Shown: positions 1 through 5,590, counted from the stretch's first letter. The stretch: 5,670 nucleotides of DNA from an uncultured Prevotellaceae bacterium (GCA_905202115.1 CAJKQZ010000157.1:1-5670), one strand, 5' to 3'. Made by a program: numbers and translations. The notes: generated from the sequence alone by a model not told the origin.

Positions 1-259
1 GCACCTGTCCCGTATCCAATCCGAGCGACCGCCCAACGCTCGATACCTCGAGGCTGTGGGTGAGGCGGTTGTGTACGAACACGCTTCCCGGCAACGGGAA
101 TACCTGCGTCTTGTTCTGCATTCTCCGGAACGGGGCCGAGAAAATCAGCCGGTCGTAGTCGCGCTGAAACTGCGTGCGGTCTTCTTTTACAGCGTCGTAC
201 CGCTCTTCGAGTCCATAGCGCTTGTTGGAAATCAGTTTGTTCCAGTTCATCAGTTCCAT
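1..259 (-). CDS. dgt: Deoxyguanosinetriphosphate triphosphohydrolase (dGTPase), N-terminal part, cut by window edge
   Basis: Reading leftward from an ATG at 259-257 gives 86 codons with no stop, running off the window. The product hydrolyses dGTP to deoxyguanosine and triphosphate in the cytoplasm, and belongs to the HD-domain phosphohydrolases. Diagnostic residues are the FRRMQNKTQVF segment (44-54) and HNRLTHSLEVSSVGRSLG (63-80); H68 of the RLTHS motif corresponds to the first metal-binding His of the HD site. The later HD pair and remaining metal ligand lie outside the window, as does most of the protein (family members are roughly 400-500 residues). The 259 start is preferred over the in-frame ATG at 250 because AAGGAA (270-265) sits 5 nt upstream of it and the promoter at 342-372 lies ahead. 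It is divergent from dut, another dNTP-pool enzyme. Family assignment is firm; completeness of the gene cannot be judged. Confidence 0.93.
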   Translation of the reverse strand, partial: MELMNWNKLISNKRYGLEERYDAVKEDRTQFQRDYDRLIFSAPFRRMQNKTQVFPLPGSVFVHNRLTHSLEVSSVGRSLGLDTGQV

Positions 260-264
260 AAGTA

Positions 265-270
265 TTCCTT
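265..270 (-). promoter_or_regulatory. Shine-Dalgarno-like site of dgt
   Basis: The leftward strand reads AAGGAA, 5 nt before the ATG at 259. For the alternative ATG at 250 the gap would be 14 nt, so this site favours the upstream start. Confidence 0.55.
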
Positions 271-287
271 TTTTACGTTTTCCGTGT

Positions 288-308
288 GGAATGCCGGTGC
301 GGCGTTCC
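288..308 (-). other. Small hairpin in the dgt 5' untranslated leader
   Basis: In the leftward transcript GGAA pairs with TTCC and GCCG with CGGC around a 3-nt loop (CAC), with one mismatch between the two stem parts. It lies between the predicted dgt promoter and the ribosome site. It may be a structured leader, or chance in a GC-rich patch. Confidence 0.25.
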
Positions 309-341
309 GCTTTTCGTTGAAAATTCGGTTTTTGCTACACA

Positions 342-372
342 CAAAGTTACTTAAAAAAGACAATTCCGCAAA
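342..372 (-). promoter_or_regulatory. Bacteroidetes-type promoter of dgt
   Basis: On the leftward strand TTTG (372-369) is followed, after exactly 19 nt, by TAACTTTG (349-342) and then T. This matches the -33 TTTG and -7 TAnnTTTG consensus of the primary sigma factor of Bacteroides and its relatives. Transcription should start roughly at 333-338, giving a leader of about 75 nt before the dgt ATG. Both elements match exactly and the spacing is ideal, so this is the best-supported regulatory site in the window and also evidence for the phylum. Confidence 0.8.
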
Positions 373-540
373 TGTTCCGTACAAAAGCAGGCTCTTGCCG
401 TGCCGCGATGTGCGGTTGCAGAAATTTTTCTGGAGTGAAAAGGCTGTTTCGCGCATGTTTTTAATGCGAGTATGATACAATTTACAACGGACTTGCGGAA
501 AGTCGGTTTTTGTTTATTTATTCCGATTTTTGCTTTGTAC
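373..540. other. Non-coding stretch upstream of dgt, no feature recognised
   Basis: No coding sequence resembling a known protein and no tRNA-like fold was seen. Open frames crossing it on both strands have no recognisable product: the rightward one also overlaps the dgt coding region antisense, and the leftward one runs through the dgt promoter. The right end (500-540) is T-rich and leads into the repeat at 541. Confidence 0.5.
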
Positions 541-620
541 GAAAAAAAATATTTTTTTTGTGCGGTAAAAAACTTCCCGCAGCAAATTGAAAATACAAGG
601 GAGATAATTCAAAATATGTC
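541..620 (+). repeat. 80-bp intergenic repeat, copy 1
   Basis: This segment matches 5591-5670 in the same orientation at 73 of 80 positions without gaps. Parts in order: an A8-TA-T8 palindrome (542-559); a stem-loop with arms TGCGG (561-565) and CCGCA (577-581) around an 11-nt loop; a purine-rich stretch containing TACAAGGGAGATAAT (594-608); and the start of the 42-bp palindrome at 611. Homology may extend past 620, but the other copy is cut by the window end. It lies in the dgt-dut intergenic region. Identity this high outside genes indicates a dispersed element or a conserved functional RNA; which of these is not known. Confidence 0.85.
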
Positions 621-654
621 TGAGATATTTTAAAATATCTCAGACATATTTTTT
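555..654 (+). ncRNA. Candidate small structured RNA (hypothetical)
   Basis: The inferred order is a 5' stem (557-565 with 577-586, 9 pairs with one bulged G), a purine-rich unpaired linker with AAGGGAG (597-603), and a terminator-like palindrome ending in a T-run at 649-654. Differences from the second repeat copy keep the 5' stem paired, including U-G pairs that are allowed only in rightward RNA. No exact TAnnTTTG promoter was found just upstream, the ends are guesses, and no known RNA family was recognised. A DNA-level element with no transcript is equally possible. Confidence 0.3.
611..654 (+). terminator. Perfect 42-bp palindrome with T-run, terminator-like
   Basis: Positions 611-631 are the exact reverse complement of 632-652, with no spacer and no mismatch. 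The T-run extends to 654 (six T, 649-654). As RNA this is a long AU-rich hairpin followed by U residues, the form of an intrinsic terminator. The reverse strand also ends in four T, so it could work both ways. No coding gene on the rightward strand needs a terminator here, so it may end a small RNA, shield dut from upstream transcription, or be the inverted core of a mobile repeat. The left arm begins inside the 80-bp repeat. Confidence 0.55.
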
Positions 655-780
655 GCTACATATATACGTTCTGATTTTCAAGTGCTTGGCCGCTGACCGT
701 TTTTGTCTGCAAACTCTTCCGGCAAGGCGGAGCCGATTTCGCGGAAAGCGATTCGGTTATTCTATATTTTCTCCCGTTCA

Positions 781-830
781 TTGCAGCAGCGGTATGTGTG
801 CCCCTGCAAGGCATGTGTGTTTTGCTGCAA
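781..830. repeat. Inverted repeat enclosing an imperfect tandem duplication upstream of dut
   Basis: TTGCAGCA (781-788) and TGCTGCAA (823-830) are perfect inverted arms separated by 34 nt. Inside and overlapping the right arm are two related units, starting GGTATGTGTG (791-800) and GGCATGTGTG (810-819), each ending in TGCAA. It lies about 50 nt upstream of the dut -7 element, where a regulator site could be. With a 34-nt spacer the hairpin would be weak. Function unknown. Confidence 0.3.
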
Positions 831-877
831 ATCGAATATTTCGGCTGTATGCAAACGTGCATTAGCATGAAATTACT

Positions 878-885
878 TAATTTTG
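878..885 (+). promoter_or_regulatory. -7 promoter element for the dut operon
   Basis: TAATTTTG followed by T fits the Bacteroidetes -7 consensus TAnnTTTG. Transcription would start around 889-894, leaving a very short leader of about 20 nt before the dut ATG. No TTTG is found at the expected distance upstream (about 853-859), so the -33 half is missing or very weak; this suggests a modest or activator-dependent promoter. Confidence 0.55.
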
Positions 886-913
886 TAAGTTAAGATAAGT
901 AGTGTTCAAGAAA

Positions 914-1348
914 ATGAAAGTAAAAGTAATAAACCGTTCGCACCATGCCCTTCCGCAATATGCCACTACGGCAAGTGCGGGAATGGATTTGCGTGCCAAC
1001 CTCGACGCTCCTGTAACGCTCGGCCCTTTAGAGCGTAAGCTCATACCTACGGGCCTATATATAGCATTGCCCGAAGGATATGAGGCGCAGATACGTCCGC
1101 GTTCGGGGCTTGCACTAAAACACGGAATAAGTCTGCTCAATACTCCCGGTACAATAGATGCCGATTACCGTGGCGAGATAGGGATAATTCTCGCAAATCT
1201 TTCGAACGAGCCGTTCGAGGTGCGCGACGGCGAGCGCATTGCGCAGATGGTCATAGCCCGCTACGAACATGTGGAATGGGAATTGTCGGAAACGCTCGAC
1301 GCCACCGAACGCGGCGAGGGAGGTTTTGGACATACGGGAAGAAAATAG
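914..1348 (+). CDS. dut: Deoxyuridine 5'-triphosphate nucleotidohydrolase (dUTPase)
   Basis: The product is 144 residues, the usual length of the homotrimeric dUTPases. It hydrolyses dUTP to dUMP and pyrophosphate in the cytoplasm, keeping uracil out of DNA and supplying dUMP for thymidylate synthesis. All five family motifs are present in order: SAGMDL (21-26), RPRSGLALKHG (61-71), GTIDADYRGEIG (79-90), RIAQMVIARYE (108-118) and the C-terminal RGEGGFGHTG (133-142). By alignment to the E. coli enzyme, D82 is the catalytic Asp, Y85 packs against the sugar, and F138 stacks on the uracil. The ATG at 914 is preferred over an in-frame GTG at 902, because family members begin just before the first strand (MKVKVINRS) and 902 would crowd the predicted transcription start. 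It is the first gene of the four-gene operon, and its TAG stop overlaps a possible GTG start of the next gene by 1 nt. Confidence 0.97.
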   Translation: MKVKVINRSHHALPQYATTASAGMDLRANLDAPVTLGPLERKLIPTGLYIALPEGYEAQIRPRSGLALKHGISLLNTPGTIDADYRGEIGIILANLSNEPFEVRDGERIAQMVIARYEHVEWELSETLDATERGEGGFGHTGRK

Positions 1349-1371
1349 TGGAAAAGCACCATAAAACTTCG

Positions 1372-3165
1372 ATGAAACCTCGTTTTTTTGAAAAATATAT
1401 GCTGCTTGTTGCGGCGGTTCTGCTGTTGGTATTTCCGCTGGCTGTACCGTGCGTGATAAATGCTGCGGAGCGCACTGTTGCGCAGGGGCTCAAATTAAAA
1501 GCTAAGACCGATGACGGGCGGCAACGGCGTTTCAATGCGTTTTATCTCGAGGCGGTAGTGCAACGCGAGAAGGGAAACATCGATGCCGCGTTCGACCTGC
1601 TGCAACATGCGATTGCCATAATTCCCGACGCGCCCGAGGCTCTCTATGACATGGCGAGGCTTATGCTTACGTACAATGTGGACGACACCACCGACACGGC
1701 CGAGACACTGTTGAGGCGCGCTGTGGCCCTCGAGCCCGATAACTATTATTTTCAGAAAGAACTGGCCGATTATTACGACGCACGCGGCATGGCTGACAGT
1801 GCGGCCGCACGCTACGAAGCTATGACGGTGCACTTCAAAGACCGCGAGGCTCTTATTCTGAATCTTGTCGACATATATAAAATGAAAGGTGACTACGAGG
1901 CTCTCGTAAGGACGCTCGACAAACTCGAAGTGCAGGAAGGAAAAAGCGAGGAAATAAGTATGGAAAAGGTAGGGGCTTACCGTGCCGTGGGACAGAACGA
2001 AAAAGCTCTTGCCGAAATAAACGAACTTATACGGCAATATCCTGCCGATCTCCGCTACAGGGTAATGCTCGGCGGAATATATTACGACGAAAAACAGCCC
2101 CAGAAGGCTCTCGAGGAATATCGCAAAGTTCTTGTGGAAGAACCCGAAAACGAAGCGGCGAATTTTGCCATGCTGAAGTATTACCAGGACGAAGGTCAGG
2201 ATTCGTTGTTCATAAAAACGGCAAAGACTATTTCGCTCGACGGGAAATTCAGTACGAAAACGCGCGCCATCGCTTTGAACCAGCTTGTGGCAGGCAGCGC
2301 CAAAGGAAAGACAGATTCTCTTAACGTGCTTTCGGTGTTCAGGGCCATAGAAGCGCAGCCCGAAGCCGACGCCGTGTTGCTCGACATGTATCAGGCTTAT
2401 CTTGTAATGCTGAAAGTGCCTGTCGATACCGTTGTTCCTGTGTGGAAAAAGGTGCTCGGGCTTAAACCCGACTATTCGCAGCTGCGTCTCAAGCTGCTTC
2501 AGTATTGCATTCAGAAATCCGATTTTGCCGAGGCGGCACGTCTGTGCGAGGAAGGGGCACAGTATGAGCCCGAACAGGTGGCATATTATTTTTATGGAGG
2601 AATGGCGCTTTTTTCTCTGAAAGAAAACGAACGCGCCGCGGAAATTCTGAAACGGGGAGCCGGACAGATAAACAACGAAACCAGTATAGCTCTTGCTTCG
2701 GACATATATAGCTTTCTCGGCGACGTTTATCATGAAATGGGAAAGGCGGAACAGGCTTACCAGGCCTATGACTCGGCCCTTGTTTACAAAGACGACAATA
2801 TTTCGGCCCTGAACAATTACGCTTACTATCTTTCGCTCGAACGCCGTGAGCTCGACCGTGCCGCCGAAATGAGCTACAAAACCGTGAAGGCCGAACCCAA
2901 TAACGCTATTTACCTCGACACGTACGCGTGGGTGCTTTTCGAACAGGGAAAACTCGAAGAAGCGTATACTTATATAAATGAAGCGCTGAAAAACATAAGT
3001 GCCACCGAGGAAAATGCCTCGATCTACGAGCACGCCGGCGATATATTTTCCATGCGCGGCAATACCGAAGAGGCTGTTGAAATGTGGAAAAAGGCCGAAA
3101 CTTTGAAAAGCAAATCGAAAACTCTGAAGAAAAAAATAAAAAGTAAGAAATACATAGCACAATGA
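1372..3165 (+). CDS. Exported tetratricopeptide-repeat (TPR) protein
   Basis: The product is 597 residues from the ATG at 1372. A basic N-terminus and hydrophobic core (about 10-29) form a signal peptide, probably cut near VINAA (28-32). A Cys at 27 follows Pro and does not make a lipobox. About twelve TPR units follow from residue 54 to 580, with the usual Gly/Ala/Pro pattern; clear ones are at 54-87, 88-124, 512-545 and 549-580. The tail (573-593) is extremely lysine-rich. No enzymatic domain was seen; TPR arrays bind other proteins, so a periplasmic or membrane-associated scaffold is the likely role (inference). Alternative starts are a GTG at 1348, overlapping the dut stop as TAGTG and preceded by GGGAAG, or an ATG at 1276 deep inside dut, which is unlikely. 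The stop overlaps the next gene's start (ATGA), implying translational coupling. Its exact partner is unknown. Confidence 0.88.
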   Translation: MKPRFFEKYMLLVAAVLLLVFPLAVPCVINAAERTVAQGLKLKAKTDDGRQRRFNAFYLEAVVQREKGNIDAAFDLLQHAIAIIPDAPEALYDMARLMLTYNVDDTTDTAETLLRRAVALEPDNYYFQKELADYYDARGMADSAAARYEAMTVHFKDREALILNLVDIYKMKGDYEALVRTLDKLEVQEGKSEEISMEKVGAYRAVGQNEKALAEINELIRQYPADLRYRVMLGGIYYDEKQPQKALEEYRKVLVEEPENEAANFAMLKYYQDEGQDSLFIKTAKTISLDGKFSTKTRAIALNQLVAGSAKGKTDSLNVLSVFRAIEAQPEADAVLLDMYQAYLVMLKVPVDTVVPVWKKVLGLKPDYSQLRLKLLQYCIQKSDFAEAARLCEEGAQYEPEQVAYYFYGGMALFSLKENERAAEILKRGAGQINNETSIALASDIYSFLGDVYHEMGKAEQAYQAYDSALVYKDDNISALNNYAYYLSLERRELDRAAEMSYKTVKAEPNNAIYLDTYAWVLFEQGKLEEAYTYINEALKNISATEENASIYEHAGDIFSMRGNTEEAVEMWKKAETLKSKSKTLKKKIKSKKYIAQ

Positions 3166-4010
3166 AGCATATAGTAAAAGTTCTCGCCTTTGCGGCGGCG
3201 ATAGTATGCCTCGCCTCCTGCGGTACGTCGCGGAATGCAACGAAAAGTTCCGACACCGCAACGGTAAACAAGGCGAAAAACACTGCCGAAGCCTACAAGG
3301 AAAAAGTTGTTTCCAATTTCCAGACCACGCAATACCTTACCGCTAAAACCAGCATAGACCTGCGGGCCGGAAGCAAGAGCTTTTCGCTCGGAGGGTCGCT
3401 CAAGATGAAGCGCGACGACGTGATACAGCTTTCTCTGACCTTTTTTGGAATGGAAGTGGGGCGAATGGAGTTTACCACGACTGAGGTGTTGATTGTCGAC
3501 AAGGTAAACAAACAATATGTCCGCGTGCCTTACAGCGAGGCCTCGTTCCTGCAGAGTGCCGAGCTTGACTTCTATTCGCTGCAGTCGCTTTTTTGGAACG
3601 AAGTGTTCATACCCGGCAAGCGCGATGTCGTTTCTGCTTTGTCGGAGTTCAGCGTTGCTTCGAGCGGCGACCATACTTTGCTGAATCTAACCTCGGCTCC
3701 TAAGCTCGATTATGCTTTTCTTACGATAACCGAGGGAGCTTTGCTCAACCGCACTACGGTAACTTCGAAAAATATCTCGGACAGTCAGGCGCTTGTGTGC
3801 AAGTACGACAACTTTGTTAAGTTTGGCGACAAGAAATTCCCCTCACGCGTAAGCCTTTCTTTCAGCGGCGGCAAAACGGAGCTGGGTCTGGATATGCGGT
3901 TAAGCAGTTTGTCAACCGGTTCTTCGTGGGAAACGCGTACTAAGGTGTCATCGTCTTACAAACAGCGTTCGGTGGATGACGTTTTGGGTAAACTCACAAT
4001 GTTCCAGTGA
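3162..4010 (+). CDS. DUF4292-type lipoprotein, possibly LolA/LolB-like
   Basis: The product is 282 residues with a lipoprotein signal peptide: basic start, hydrophobic core, and lipobox LASC with Cys20 as the lipidated residue. A polar Ser/Thr/Lys linker (21-50) follows. The rest is rich in alternating beta-strands, with a conserved-looking block that includes MKRDDVIQLSL (82-92) and GMEVGRMEF (96-104), which I recognise from the Bacteroidetes DUF4292 family. These half-barrel-type sheets resemble the lipoprotein carriers LolA/LolB, so binding lipid or lipoprotein acyl chains at the outer membrane is a reasonable but untested role. Met1 is chosen because it gives a perfect lipoprotein signal and overlaps the preceding stop by 4 nt (ATGA). 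The 3' end meets the EnvC-like gene, where an alternative GTG start overlaps the TGA (GTGA). The position between a TPR scaffold and a murein hydrolase activator supports an envelope job. Confidence 0.82.
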   Translation: MKHIVKVLAFAAAIVCLASCGTSRNATKSSDTATVNKAKNTAEAYKEKVVSNFQTTQYLTAKTSIDLRAGSKSFSLGGSLKMKRDDVIQLSLTFFGMEVGRMEFTTTEVLIVDKVNKQYVRVPYSEASFLQSAELDFYSLQSLFWNEVFIPGKRDVVSALSEFSVASSGDHTLLNLTSAPKLDYAFLTITEGALLNRTTVTSKNISDSQALVCKYDNFVKFGDKKFPSRVSLSFSGGKTELGLDMRLSSLSTGSSWETRTKVSSSYKQRSVDDVLGKLTMFQ

Positions 4011-4012
4011 TT

Positions 4013-5389
4013 ATGTTTCGGATGAGAACAGTAATGATCATTGCCTTTTGCGCCGGCGTTTTGTCCGTTTCTGCGCAAACGGGTAAGAAAATCAACACTT
4101 TGCAGTCGCAGCGGGCGAATCTTCAGAAAAAAATCACCGAAAACGAGGGAATGCTCAAGACGCTGAAGAAGGATGTGCGTTCGCAGCTCAACAATCTCAG
4201 TGTTATCGACGGCCAGATCAGTACTCAGAAAAAGTTGGTCGACGCAATTTCGGCCGATGTAGGCCAGTTGGACAAGACTATCCGACAACTTAATTTACAG
4301 CTCGACACTCTTAAACGCGATCTCGACGAGCGCAAGCAGCGCTACTGCCGTTCCATGCTTTACCTGTACCGAAATCGTACCACACAGAATAAACTTATGT
4401 TTATTTTCTCAGCCGGCAATTTCACGCAGATGTACCGCAGGCTGCGCTACGTTCGCCAGTATGCCGAATACCAGCGTGTGCAGGGCGAACTGGTTAAACG
4501 CAAGCAGGAGCAGGTGCGGATAAAGCACGCCGAGGTTACTAAGGTTCTGAACGAGAAGAATGTTTTGCTTGCCGAGGGAAAGCAGGAGCAGATGAAACTC
4601 GAAGGGAAGCATGCCGAACGCAAGAAAATCGTAGACAACCTTCAGAAGCAGCAGCGCAAGGTGCAGAGCACTTTGCAGGCCAACAAAAAGCAGTATAATT
4701 CGCTCAATGCGCAGATAGAAAAGCTTATTCAGCAACAGATTGCCGAAGAAAAGCGCCGCCGCGAGGAAGCCCGCAGGCGTGAGCTTGAACGGCAGAAGCG
4801 CATTGCCCGACAAAAGGAGGAGGAACGCCGCCGTGCTCTTGCTGCAAGTAAGAAAGGTTCTTCGGGCAGTAAGAGCAGGTCAACTGCGAAAGGCAGCAGC
4901 AAGGACTATGAGCTTTCACCGGCCGATAAGAAAAAACAGATGGAGGTGTTCGAAATGGAGAAGGCCGACCGCGCTCTCAGCAGCGACTTTGCCTCTAACC
5001 GCGGTCGCCTGCCTATGCCTATTACGGGGGCGTATATGATAACCACTCACTACGGGCAGTACAATGTGGACGGGCTGAAAGGCGTGCAGCTCGATAACAA
5101 GGGCATAAATATTACCGGCAAACCGGGTGCCCGCGCCCGCGCCGTATTCGACGGCGAGGTGTCGGCCGTGTTCTCTTTCGGCGGATACACCAACGTTCTT
5201 GTAAGGCACGGAAGTTACATTTCGGTGTATTGCAACCTTGCCTCTTCATCGGTCAGAAAAGGGCAGAAAGTCCGTACGCGCGACATTATAGGTTCGGTTG
5301 CGCGCGACGCTTCAGGAAACTGCACCATGCACTTCCAGTTGCGGCGCGAGACTTCAAAGCTGAATCCGGAGTCGTGGCTTGCCCGATAA
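4013..5389 (+). CDS. EnvC-like murein hydrolase activator (coiled coil plus degenerate LytM/M23 domain)
   Basis: The product is 458 residues. Order: signal peptide (1-21, cut after VSA), first coiled coil (about 25-110), the EnvC-type block with LYLYRN (116-121) and MYRRLRYVRQY (140-150), second coiled coil (about 150-243), a very charged Arg/Glu/Lys stretch (244-275), a Ser/Lys linker (277-297), and a C-terminal LytM (peptidase M23) domain (about 329-458). The M23 zinc motif HxxxD is replaced by N362-x-x-x-N366, the His of the YxH motif by N408, and the first His of HxH by T438; H440 and H399 remain. Active M23 endopeptidase function is therefore unlikely. In E. coli, EnvC is likewise catalytically dead and activates amidases during division, so activation of a peptidoglycan amidase in the periplasm is the inferred role. 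Alternative starts are GTG 4007 (overlapping the previous stop) and ATG 4022. It is the last gene of the operon. Confidence 0.9.
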   Translation: MFRMRTVMIIAFCAGVLSVSAQTGKKINTLQSQRANLQKKITENEGMLKTLKKDVRSQLNNLSVIDGQISTQKKLVDAISADVGQLDKTIRQLNLQLDTLKRDLDERKQRYCRSMLYLYRNRTTQNKLMFIFSAGNFTQMYRRLRYVRQYAEYQRVQGELVKRKQEQVRIKHAEVTKVLNEKNVLLAEGKQEQMKLEGKHAERKKIVDNLQKQQRKVQSTLQANKKQYNSLNAQIEKLIQQQIAEEKRRREEARRRELERQKRIARQKEEERRRALAASKKGSSGSKSRSTAKGSSKDYELSPADKKKQMEVFEMEKADRALSSDFASNRGRLPMPITGAYMITTHYGQYNVDGLKGVQLDNKGINITGKPGARARAVFDGEVSAVFSFGGYTNVLVRHGSYISVYCNLASSSVRKGQKVRTRDIIGSVARDASGNCTMHFQLRRETSKLNPESWLAR

Positions 5390-5391
5390 TT

Positions 5392-5411
5392 TTGCAGGCG
5401 ATTCGCTGCAA
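5392..5411 (+). other. Short hairpin just after the EnvC-like gene
   Basis: TTGCAG (5392-5397) pairs with CTGCAA (5406-5411), with two further C-G pairs inside after a bulged G. It begins 3 nt after the TAA stop. No T-run follows, so it is not a terminator by itself; it might protect the 3' end of the transcript. Confidence 0.3.
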
Positions 5412-5458
5412 TGTGCTGCGATGAAAAAATAAAGACCTGCTTATATTAATAATGTATA

Positions 5459-5490
5459 TGCGCGAAGTGTTCCGTGGAATGCTTCGCGCA
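5459..5490 (+). terminator. Probable terminator hairpin of the dut operon
   Basis: GCGCGAAG (5460-5467) pairs with CTTCGCGC (5482-5489). An outer T-A pair (5459 with 5490) and inner pairs TTC with GAA (with two G-U pairs) extend the stem around a short loop. The downstream sequence AATTGTTT is only moderately T-rich, so termination may be inefficient. The position, 70 nt after the last stop codon with no gene in between, fits an operon end. Confidence 0.55.
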
Positions 5491-5590
5491 ATTGTTTGCA
5501 CGCCTCTTGTTTCGGTGCTGGTGGAGTATGATGAAATTGTTTCCGCCGGAAAGCGGTGATGAGTGGTTTGTAAAAAAAATTGTCTCCTGC
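5491..5590. other. Non-coding stretch between operon terminator and repeat copy 2
   Basis: No gene or clear promoter was seen. A minor inverted repeat TTTCC-GCC-GGAAA lies at 5540-5552. TCCTGCG (5585-5591) is complementary to CGCAGGA (5628-5634) inside the adjacent repeat, giving copy 2 an alternative 7-bp pairing that copy 1 lacks. Confidence 0.4.

Noticed and set aside
56..475. Rightward open frame of 139 codons
   Set aside because: It overlaps the well-supported dgt start antisense and also the dgt promoter; the product resembles nothing and its second half is low-quality reading through non-coding DNA.
250..480. Leftward open frame of 76 codons upstream of dgt
   Set aside because: The dgt promoter lies inside it, and the predicted product has no family features.
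509..537. Possible rightward promoter for repeat copy 1 (TTTG at 509-512 and TTGCTTTG at 530-537)
   Set aside because: The -7 element lacks the conserved TA and the gap is 17 nt rather than about 19-21; too weak to annotate.
653..868. Two mirrored 70-codon frames between the palindrome and dut
   Set aside because: They occupy the same DNA on opposite strands, have no recognisable product and no convincing ribosome site; most likely chance frames.
260..913. tRNA or other known RNA gene in the long gap
   Set aside because: No cloverleaf, no CCA end and no familiar RNA motif was seen on either strand.
1372..1455. TPR protein as a lipoprotein through Cys27
   Set aside because: The residue before Cys is Pro, which does not fit a lipobox, and a signal peptidase I site follows.
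1495..3261. A 588-codon open frame on the leftward strand across the TPR gene
   Set aside because: It lies fully opposite the TPR gene and lipoprotein start, its product shows no recognisable domain, and long antisense frames are expected opposite genes with this codon usage.
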